A stretch of DNA of 64,000 nucleotides. It comes from Halomonas beimenensis (GTDB lineage: Bacteria > Pseudomonadota > Gammaproteobacteria > Pseudomonadales > Halomonadaceae). Within the stretch, counting starts at the first letter, position 1, and each line of letters begins with the position of its first letter. Positions 55,803 to 64,000 of this stretch are shown piece after piece. The DNA lies in the NCBI RefSeq assembly GCF_002549795.1, contig NZ_CP021435.1:124001-188000 (forward strand), given 5' to 3'. A model generated the notes under the pieces. The model was not told where the DNA came from, ran no database searches, and worked only from the letters and a program-made list of their open reading frames with translations. The position numbers and the translations under genes are program-made.

Positions 55803-56474
55803 GTGGCACCTCCCCCTGATTCCCGTTCCAAGGGCGCCGGTGGCGTCAAGCGTCGCGGTGCCAGCAAGAGCAGCGCCGGCTGGCTGAAGGAGCATTTCGA
55901 CGATCGCTATGTCCAGCAGAGCTGGCAGGACGGCTATCGCTCGCGGGCCAGCTACAAGCTGCTCGCCCTGGACGAGAAGGATAGGCTGCTGCGCCCCGGG
56001 ATGACGGTGATCGACCTCGGCGCCGCTCCCGGTGGCTGGAGCCAGGTCGCCGCCGATAAGGTCGGCGACCAGGGCGTGGTCATCGCCTCCGACATCCTCG
56101 AGATGGACGCCCTGGCCGGCGTCGACTTCGTTCAGGGCGACTTCACCGAAGAGGCGGTGCTCGAGGAGATCCTCGCCCGGCTCGGCGATCGTCCCGTGGA
56201 CCTTGTGATGTCGGACATGGCCCCCAACATGAGTGGTATGGCCGCCATCGACCAGCCCCAGGCCATGTACCTGGTGGAGCTGGCCCTGGACCTGGCGCGC
56301 CAGACCCTGTCCCCCGGCGGCACCTTCCTGGCGAAGGTGTTCCAGGGCGAAGGATTCGATGCCTACCTGAAGGAGCTGCGCGGCAGCTTCAAGCGGGTGG
56401 TGACCCGCAAGCCGGAGGCCTCCCGGGCGCGTTCCCGCGAGGTCTACCTGCTGGCGGAAGGATTTCGCGGCTGA
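55803..56474 (+). CDS. rlmE: 23S rRNA (uridine-2'-O-)-methyltransferase RlmE
   Basis: A 223-residue SAM-dependent methyltransferase (FtsJ/RrmJ) that modifies U2552 of 23S rRNA. Motif I is [19 protein letters not shown]; the catalytic K-D-K-E set is represented by the lysine in RASYKLLAL, the aspartate in [10 protein letters not shown], the lysine in [10 protein letters not shown] and the glutamate in [10 protein letters not shown]. The start is taken as GTG at 55803 preceded by AGGTGA; the longer open frame overlaps yhbY. ftsH follows. Confidence 0.94.
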   Translation: MAPPPDSRSKGAGGVKRRGASKSSAGWLKEHFDDRYVQQSWQDGYRSRASYKLLALDEKDRLLRPGMTVIDLGAAPGGWSQVAADKVGDQGVVIASDILEMDALAGVDFVQGDFTEEAVLEEILARLGDRPVDLVMSDMAPNMSGMAAIDQPQAMYLVELALDLARQTLSPGGTFLAKVFQGEGFDAYLKELRGSFKRVVTRKPEASRARSREVYLLAEGFRG

Positions 56475-56670
56475 GCGGCCCCCGGCGAGGCGGGGTCGGC
56501 GATAGTCCCAGACTAACGAGGCGATGGCCGGACAAGGCGGCGTGTCTGTGTCACAGTGGTCACAGGCGCCGGACCGCTCCCGGCCCATGCTGGCTGAACA
56601 TGCGTCGCTAGGGTAGTGTCGAAGGTCCAGGCATGTTCGGCCGACAGATTCTTGCAATGAGGGTAGTCCC

Positions 56671-58638
<1,968 letters not shown>

Positions 58639-58730
58639 TCCGCGACACTCACCACCGGGCGCCCTGCGGGGCGCCTTCGCCGTGGCGGGGGCCGTGAGGC
58701 CTCCCGCCTCACCCGAACGCCTTCAGGACG

Positions 58731-59597
58731 ATGATGCATTCCAGCACTCCCGCTTCCTTGCAGTGTGGCCGGCACCGGCTCGATCTCTCCTTTCCCCGCG
58801 TGATGGGGATCCTCAACGTCACTCCCGACTCCTTCTCCGATGGCGGCCACCACGTCGCCCTGGACGATGCCCTGCGACGCGCCGAGCAGATGCTCGCCGA
58901 GGGGGCCGCCATCATCGACGTGGGCGGCGAGTCCACCCGGCCCGGCGCCGAACCCGTCCCGGTCCAGCAGGAGCTCGACCGCGTGGTGCCGGTGGTGGAG
59001 GCCCTGGTGCGCGAGCTGGATGCCCTGGTCTCGGTGGACACCAGTACCCCGGAGGTGATGCGCGAGGCCTCGCGGGCCGGTGCCGGCATGCTCAACGACG
59101 TGCGCAACCTGCGCCGCGAGGGGGCCCTGCGCGCCGCCGCCACCAGCGGGTTGCCGGTGTGCGTGATGCACATGCTGGGCGAGCCCGGCGACATGCAGGA
59201 GGCGCCCCGCTACGACGTGCCGGTGGAGGAGGCGGTGACCGACTTCCTGGAATCCCGGGTGGCGGCCTGCGAGGCGGCCGGGCTGCGCCGCGAGCGGTTG
59301 ATCCTCGATCCGGGGTTCGGTTTCGCCAAGACCGTCGAGCACAACCTGCGCCTGCTCAAGCACCTGGATCGTCTCGAGCGGCTGGGCCTGCCGCTGCTGG
59401 TGGGCATGTCGCGCAAGAGCATGATCGGCAAGGTGCTGGGGCGGCCGGTGGAGGAGCGCCTGTCCGGCGGCCTGGCGCTGTCCGCCCTGGCCGTCGAGCG
59501 CGGCGCGCGGATACTGCGCGTCCACGATGTGGGCCCCCACGTGGATGCGGTGAACATGACCTGGGCCGTTCTCAAGGAAGGGTGCGCCAATGACTAA
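58731..59597 (+). CDS. folP: Dihydropteroate synthase
   Basis: A 288-residue folate enzyme joining p-aminobenzoate to dihydropterin pyrophosphate, the sulfonamide target. Signatures are [32 protein letters not shown] and [15 protein letters not shown]. Two adjacent ATG codons could start it (58731, 58734). It overlaps glmM by 8 bases. Confidence 0.96.
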   Translation: MMHSSTPASLQCGRHRLDLSFPRVMGILNVTPDSFSDGGHHVALDDALRRAEQMLAEGAAIIDVGGESTRPGAEPVPVQQELDRVVPVVEALVRELDALVSVDTSTPEVMREASRAGAGMLNDVRNLRREGALRAAATSGLPVCVMHMLGEPGDMQEAPRYDVPVEEAVTDFLESRVAACEAAGLRRERLILDPGFGFAKTVEHNLRLLKHLDRLERLGLPLLVGMSRKSMIGKVLGRPVEERLSGGLALSALAVERGARILRVHDVGPHVDAVNMTWAVLKEGCAND

Positions 59598-60939
59598 GCG
59601 ATACTTCGGAACCGACGGAATCCGCGGCACGGTGGGCGAGGCGCCCATCACGGCGGACTTCATGCTCAAGCTGGGCTGGGCCACCGGCCGGGTGCTGGCC
59701 CGCGAGAGCGGGCGGGCGCGGGTGCTGATCGGCAAGGATACCCGCATCTCCGGCTACATGTTCGAGTCGGCCCTGGAGGCCGGGCTGTCCGCCGCCGGCG
59801 TGGACGTCATCCTGCTCGGCCCCATGCCCACCCCGGGGATCGCCTACCTGACGCGCACCTTCCGCGCCGACGCCGGCATCGTCATCTCGGCCTCCCACAA
59901 TCCGTTCGCCGACAACGGCATCAAGTTCTTCTCGGCGGCGGGGACCAAGCTCGACGATGCCCTGGAGGCCCGCATCGAGGCGATGCTCGACGAGCCCCTG
60001 ACCACCGTGGCGCCGGACGCCCTGGGCAAGGCCCGTCGGGTCGACGATGCCGCCGGGCGCTACATCGAGTTCTGCAAGTCGACCATCCCCGACCGGGTGG
60101 ACCTGCACGGCCTGAAGATGGTGGTCGACTGCGCCCACGGCGCCACCTACCACATCGCCCCCAACGTCTTCCGCGAGCTCGGTGCCGAGGTCGGCGTGAT
60201 CGGCGGCGCGCCGGACGGGCTCAACATCAACCGCGAGGTCGGCTCGACCCATCCCGCCGCGCTGCGCGCCGCCGTCATCCAGCAGGGCGCCGACCTGGGC
60301 GTGGCCTTCGACGGCGACGGCGACCGGGTGCTGATGGTGGACGCCGACGGCCGCGAGATCGACGGCGACGACATCCTCTACCTGATCGCCCGTGACCGCC
60401 ATGGGCGGGGCGATCTGGGTGGCGGCGTGGTCGGCACCCTGATGAGCAACTTCGGCCTGGCCGCGGCGCTGGAGACGCTGGGGATTCCCTTCGAGCGGGC
60501 CAGGGTCGGCGACCGCTACGTCATGGAGCGCCTGGCCGCCAACGGCTGGCAGCTCGGCGGCGAATCCTCGGGCCATATCGTCTGCGGTCACGTCCAGACC
60601 ACCGGAGACGGCATCGTCTCCGCCCTGCAGGTGCTGTCGATCATGGTGCGCGAGGGCGCTTCCCTGGGGAAGCTGCTCGCGGGCCTGGAGAAGGCCCCCC
60701 AGATGCTCGTCAACGTGCGCCTCACGCCCGGGGCCGATGCCAAGGCGTTGATGGAGGCCCCGGCGCTCAAGTCCGCGGTGGCCGCCGTGGAGGCCGAGCT
60801 GGGCGACCAGGGTCGGGTGCTGCTGCGGCCTTCCGGCACCGAGCCGCTGATCCGGGTCATGGTCGAGGGCCGGCCCCACCTGGACGTGGACGGCCTGGCC
60901 CGACGCCTGGCCGGCGACGTCGAGGGGCTGCTGTCCTGA
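59590..60939 (+). CDS. glmM: Phosphoglucosamine mutase
   Basis: A 449-residue enzyme converting glucosamine-6-phosphate to glucosamine-1-phosphate for cell-wall precursors. It begins [19 protein letters not shown]; the active phosphoserine lies in [13 protein letters not shown]; the metal loop is [13 protein letters not shown]; the phosphate-binding end is [15 protein letters not shown]. Start overlaps folP, as usual in this cluster. Confidence 0.97.
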   Translation: MTKRYFGTDGIRGTVGEAPITADFMLKLGWATGRVLARESGRARVLIGKDTRISGYMFESALEAGLSAAGVDVILLGPMPTPGIAYLTRTFRADAGIVISASHNPFADNGIKFFSAAGTKLDDALEARIEAMLDEPLTTVAPDALGKARRVDDAAGRYIEFCKSTIPDRVDLHGLKMVVDCAHGATYHIAPNVFRELGAEVGVIGGAPDGLNINREVGSTHPAALRAAVIQQGADLGVAFDGDGDRVLMVDADGREIDGDDILYLIARDRHGRGDLGGGVVGTLMSNFGLAAALETLGIPFERARVGDRYVMERLAANGWQLGGESSGHIVCGHVQTTGDGIVSALQVLSIMVREGASLGKLLAGLEKAPQMLVNVRLTPGADAKALMEAPALKSAVAAVEAELGDQGRVLLRPSGTEPLIRVMVEGRPHLDVDGLARRLAGDVEGLLS

Positions 60940-61011
60940 CGCCGGAACCCTGGTTGTCTTGACAGGGCCGCTCCTATACCATTTCGCTCCACCTTGAAAG
61001 AGGGATGTCGC

Positions 61012-61761
61012 ATGCCTACGCCGCTGATCGCCGGCAACTGGAAGATGAACGGGTCCCGGGCCCTGGTCGAGGAGTTCGCCCAGGCCTTCCGTGACGCCGA
61101 CCTGTCGCCCGGGGTGGAGGTGGCGCTGATGGTGCCCTTCCCCTATCTGGAGGCCGCCGGTCGTGCCTTCGCCGGCACGCCCGTGGCGCTGGGCGCCCAG
61201 ACCCTGAGCGACCAGCCCGCCGGCGCCTTCACCGGCGAGGTCAGCGGCGAGATGCTGGACGATTGCGGCGCCCGCCTGGTGCTGGTGGGGCACTCCGAGC
61301 GGCGCACGCTGTTCGGCGAGGACGACGCCGCCGTGCTGGCCCGGGTCAAGGCCGCCCTGGCGGTGGGCCTGACCCCGGTGCTGTGCCTGGGCGAGACCCT
61401 CGAGGAGCGTGACGACGGGCGGACCGAGGCCGTGGTGCTCGGCCAGCTCGAGGCGGTCTTCGACGCTCTCGCCCCCGACGAGCGGGGACGTCTGGTGATC
61501 GCCTACGAGCCGGTCTGGGCCATCGGAACCGGCCGCACCGCCACGCCGGAGCAGGCTCAGGCGGTCCATGCGGCCATCCGCGAGCGCCTCGGGCGCTACG
61601 GCGACGCCCTCGCCGCCGGCATGCAAGTCCTCTATGGCGGCAGCATGAAGGCCGCCAACGCCGCCGAGCTGCTCGCGCAGCCGGACATCGACGGCGGCCT
61701 GGTGGGCGGTGCCTCCCTGAAGGTCGACGAATTCCTAGCCATTTGCCAGTCAGCAGGTTGA
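61012..61761 (+). CDS. tpiA: Triose-phosphate isomerase
   Basis: A 249-residue glycolytic enzyme. Motifs: [10 protein letters not shown] with the catalytic lysine, [14 protein letters not shown] with the histidine and the glutamate in [16 protein letters not shown]; phosphate loop [19 protein letters not shown] lies 7 bases before the ATG at 61012. tpiA between glmM and secG is the Pseudomonas-like arrangement. Confidence 0.97.
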   Translation: MPTPLIAGNWKMNGSRALVEEFAQAFRDADLSPGVEVALMVPFPYLEAAGRAFAGTPVALGAQTLSDQPAGAFTGEVSGEMLDDCGARLVLVGHSERRTLFGEDDAAVLARVKAALAVGLTPVLCLGETLEERDDGRTEAVVLGQLEAVFDALAPDERGRLVIAYEPVWAIGTGRTATPEQAQAVHAAIRERLGRYGDALAAGMQVLYGGSMKAANAAELLAQPDIDGGLVGGASLKVDEFLAICQSAG

Positions 61762-61765
61762 TTCC

Positions 61766-62131
61766 ATGCAAGTTGCCATTCTCATGATCCATGTGGCGAT
61801 CGCCATCGCCCTGGTCGCCCTGATCCTGCTGCAGCAGGGCAAGGGCGCCGATGCCGGCGCCTCCTTCGGCGGCGGCGCCTCCCAGACCGTGTTCGGTTCC
61901 CGGGGCAGCGGCAGTTTCCTGTCGCGGGCCACCGGCGTGCTGGCCGCGGCCTTCTTCGCCACCTCCCTGACCCTGGCCTACTTCGCCTCCCAGGCCGGCG
62001 AGGCGCCGGAAGAGGCGGGCATTCCCGATGCCGAGCTCATCGAGCAGCAGAATGCCGTGCCGACCCTTGACGACGAGGAGCAGGGTATGGATAATACTGC
62101 GCCAGTGCTGGAGGAAAGCGGCGGCAACTGA
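61766..62131 (+). CDS. secG: Preprotein translocase subunit SecG
   Basis: A 121-residue membrane protein of the SecYEG channel with two hydrophobic helices (residues 3-22 and about 51-73). The family motif [20 protein letters not shown] is intact. The C-terminal 50 residues are acidic and variable. It starts four bases after the tpiA stop; tRNA-Leu follows 24 bases after it. Confidence 0.95.
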   Translation: MQVAILMIHVAIAIALVALILLQQGKGADAGASFGGGASQTVFGSRGSGSFLSRATGVLAAAFFATSLTLAYFASQAGEAPEEAGIPDAELIEQQNAVPTLDDEEQGMDNTAPVLEESGGN

Positions 62132-62155
62132 GCCGCGGATCCGGCCTCCCCTTAT

Positions 62156-62242
62156 GCCGAAGTGGTGGAATTGGTAGACACGCTATCTTGAGGGGGTAGT
62201 GGCCTTATGGCCGTGCGGGTTCAAGTCCCGCCTTCGGCACCA
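62156..62242 (+). tRNA. tRNA-Leu (anticodon GAG)
   Basis: An 87-base class II tRNA with encoded CCA. The acceptor GCCGAAG/CTTCGGC pairs fully, the anticodon stem CTATC/GGTAG carries GAG at 62190-62192, and a variable arm (TGGCCTTATGGCC) is present. The tRNA-Leu after secG is a conserved location. Confidence 0.96.
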
Positions 62243-62318
62243 TCTTTGAAGCCGGCATGGCGACCTAGCGCCGAATGTCGAGCCTTCATAGCAGGATTGG
62301 CGGAGCGGTGTCTCCGAC

Positions 62319-62347
62319 TTGACTCAAGCGTCGAGTCGGCATAGAAT
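62319..62347 (+). promoter_or_regulatory. Sigma-70 promoter for tRNA-fMet
   Basis: TTGACT (62319-62324) and TAGAAT (62342-62347), spaced by 17 bases, start transcription about 10 bases before the tRNA. The spacer is part of a 9-bp inverted repeat (CCGACTTGA with TCGAGTCGG). Confidence 0.7.
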
Positions 62348-62363
62348 CACCGACCTAGATTGA

Positions 62364-62440
<77 letters not shown>

Positions 62441-62510
62441 TCTTCCTGGCAGGCATGCAGGTGTTTCAGGGGCATGCCAGAGAGCCGAAGTGGTATACAG
62501 GTTTCTTGTC

Positions 62511-62538
62511 AAAGCCCCTTCCTGTGAAGGGGCTTTTT
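62511..62538 (+). terminator. Terminator after the tRNA genes
   Basis: AAAGCCCCTTC and its complement form an 11-bp stem with a CTGT loop, with Ts at the end, before rimP. Confidence 0.85.
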
Positions 62539-62661
62539 GTTAGCAGCCAGCACGCCGGATCATGCCGGCGACGCTGTGCCGGGCAACGCCAATCAGCCAC
62601 CTGACTTTCCTGTTCACTCCCGGCCAGGTGCCTGATGCAACGGCTGTAGGAGCTTTCTTCC

Positions 62662-63123
62662 GTGGCAACCAAGGATGCTGCGCTGCATGCGCTGATCGAA
62701 CCGGTGGTGTCGTCCATGGGGTTCGAACTGTGGGGCATCGACTACCTGTCCCAAGGCAAGCACTCCCGCCTGGTGATCTACATCGATCACGAGGAGGGCG
62801 TGAGCGTGGACGATTGCGCGGATGTCAGCCGCCAGGTCAGTGCGGTGTTCGATGTCGAGGATCCCATCGCCGGGGAGTACCGGCTCGAGGTCTCCTCCCC
62901 GGGCATGGACCGCCCCCTGTTCACCCTCGATCAGTTCGCGCGCTATGCCGGCCACCAGGTGGCGGTGAAGTTGCGCGTGCCCTTCGACGGGCGACGCAAG
63001 TTTCAGGGGCTGCTGGCCGGCGTCGAGGGCGACGAGGTGCTGGTGCGGCTCGGCGACGAGGAATATTGCTTTCCCATCGAGAGCATCGACCAGGCGCGGG
63101 TCGTTCCGCAGTTCAAGGACTGA
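62662..63123 (+). CDS. rimP: Ribosome maturation factor RimP
   Basis: A 153-residue factor for 30S subunit maturation. The N-terminal domain includes [23 protein letters not shown] and [19 protein letters not shown]; the signature [15 protein letters not shown] follows. The start is a GTG with AGGAG 9 bases upstream. It heads the rimP-nusA(-infB) operon. Confidence 0.95.
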   Translation: MATKDAALHALIEPVVSSMGFELWGIDYLSQGKHSRLVIYIDHEEGVSVDDCADVSRQVSAVFDVEDPIAGEYRLEVSSPGMDRPLFTLDQFARYAGHQVAVKLRVPFDGRRKFQGLLAGVEGDEVLVRLGDEEYCFPIESIDQARVVPQFKD

Positions 63124-63163
63124 GGTCGGTGCAACAGGACGGGTTTTCTGGCGAGGCTAAGTC

Positions 63164-64000
63164 ATGAGTAAAGAGATTCTGGCGGTCGTCGATGCGATCT
63201 CCAACGAGAAGGGGGTCCCCCGCGAGGTGATCTTCGAGGCCGTCGAGGCGGCGCTGGCCAGCGCGTCACGCAAGCGCTTCGAGGACGAGGAAGCCAGCGT
63301 ACGGGTGCGTATCGATCGTCGTACCGGTGACTACGAGACCTTCCGTCGCTGGGAGGTCGTCGAGGACGACGACTTCGATGGGCCCGACGCCCAGATCAAG
63401 CTCTCCTATGCCCAGCGCCGGGACCCGCCGCTCGGCCTGGGCGACGTGGTCGAGGAGCAGATCGAGAACGCCGCCTTCGGGCGCATCGCCGCCCAGACCG
63501 CCAAGCAGGTCATCGTGCAGAAGGTGCGCGAGGCCGAGCGCGCCGAGGTGGTGCGGCTCTATGCCGACCGCGAAGGCGAGCTGGTGGCCGGTATCGTCAA
63601 GAAGACGACACGGGATGGCCTGATCATCGATCTGGGCGATAACGCCGAGGCCTTCCTGCCGCGCAGCGAGATGATTCCCGGCGAACGGTATCGCATGAAC
63701 GAGCGGGTACGCGCGCTGCTGGTCAAGGTCGATCCCGAGGCCCGGGGCGCTCAACTGATCCTGTCCCGGACCTGTCCGGAACTGATCATCGAGCTGTTCA
63801 AGATCGAGGTGCCGGAGATCGCCGAGCAACTCATCGAGATCAAGGGCGCCGCCCGGGACCCGGGTTCCCGCGCCAAGATCGCGGTCAAGACCAACGACCG
63901 TCGCATCGATCCGGTGGGGGCCTGCGTGGGCATGCGCGGCTCGCGGGTCCAGGCGGTGTCCACCGAGCTGCAGAACGAGCGGGTGGACATCGTGCTGTGG
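63164..64000 (+). CDS. nusA: Transcription termination/antitermination factor NusA (5' part)
   Basis: Partial, cut by the right window edge after 279 codons. It starts [20 protein letters not shown], the standard NusA N-terminus that binds RNA polymerase. The S1 domain follows at about residues 135-200 ([18 protein letters not shown]) and the first KH domain starts near [17 protein letters not shown]. The ATG lies 40 bases after rimP. Confidence 0.96.
   Translation, partial: MSKEILAVVDAISNEKGVPREVIFEAVEAALASASRKRFEDEEASVRVRIDRRTGDYETFRRWEVVEDDDFDGPDAQIKLSYAQRRDPPLGLGDVVEEQIENAAFGRIAAQTAKQVIVQKVREAERAEVVRLYADREGELVAGIVKKTTRDGLIIDLGDNAEAFLPRSEMIPGERYRMNERVRALLVKVDPEARGAQLILSRTCPELIIELFKIEVPEIAEQLIEIKGAARDPGSRAKIAVKTNDRRIDPVGACVGMRGSRVQAVSTELQNERVDIVLW

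Noticed and set aside
62289..62340. Serine-tRNA-like start (AGGATTGGCGGAGCGGTG)
   Set aside because: It does not continue into a tRNA fold; the following inverted repeat is part of the fMet promoter region.

Overview
The window is one contiguous chromosomal segment of a high-GC (visibly around 70% GC) gammaproteobacterium. Gene order, acidic proteins, the tmRNA tag (ANDDNYAQGALAA) and protein sequences close to Pseudomonas/Oceanospirillales homologues suggest Halomonas or a close relative (Halomonadaceae). This placement is my inference; no rRNA gene is present to confirm it. Most of the window is core genome with Pseudomonas-like synteny.

Layout. 1-9077: the distal half of the nuo operon (3' part of nuoG, then nuoHIJKLMN), respiratory complex I. 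9120-12316 (minus): a tripartite TRAP transporter for a 2-oxo acid-like organic acid (small and large membrane subunits, then the binding protein). 12436-14662 (minus): cytochrome c4, DsbA and an EEP-family hydrolase; engB is divergent. 15506-15854: a gene-free block of stacked hairpins with repeated ends (REP-like). 15855-21958 (minus): a tightly overlapping argH-lptM-lysA-dapF-DUF484-xerC-yigB operon, including a 54-residue LptM lipoprotein gene. 22209-26583: hemCDXY. 26662-28953 (minus): a large MscS-family channel, then divergent tandem crcB fluoride-channel genes. 30002-33617 (minus): pyk-mgsA-pgi, divergent from gap across an intergenic region with two similar HexR-like operators. 35050-37052 (minus): a VanX-type dipeptidase, a degenerate tandem repeat of the tmRNA 3' end, ssrA (tmRNA) and smpB. 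37180-38890: ratA, rnfH, bamE (minus) and fur. 38981-44800: recN (minus, with a LexA-like box) and grpE-dnaK-dnaJ with sigma-32-type promoters. 44870-49065: four genes not belonging to the usual dnaJ-dapB neighbourhood: an HNH nuclease, a DUF2218 protein, a DMT transporter and a fusion protein. 49188-55148: dapB, carA, carB, greA. 55298-64000: yhbY (minus), rlmE, ftsH, folP, glmM, tpiA, secG, tRNA-Leu, tRNA-fMet, rimP and the 5' part of nusA.

The most unusual object is the protein at 47110-49065. It joins an N-terminal P-loop domain resembling Clp1/Grc3-type polynucleotide kinases to a C-terminal metallo-beta-lactamase domain with RNase Z-like motifs, suggesting an RNA end-processing enzyme. 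Other points to follow up are the HNH protein with a possible modified-DNA reader domain, the repeat scars at the 3' end of ssrA (a common integration site), a candidate small RNA or leader before crcB, an attenuator-like terminator before carA, and an inverted-repeat element between greA and yhbY. The window is cut inside nuoG on the left and inside nusA on the right. No CRISPR array, insertion sequence or prophage was found.
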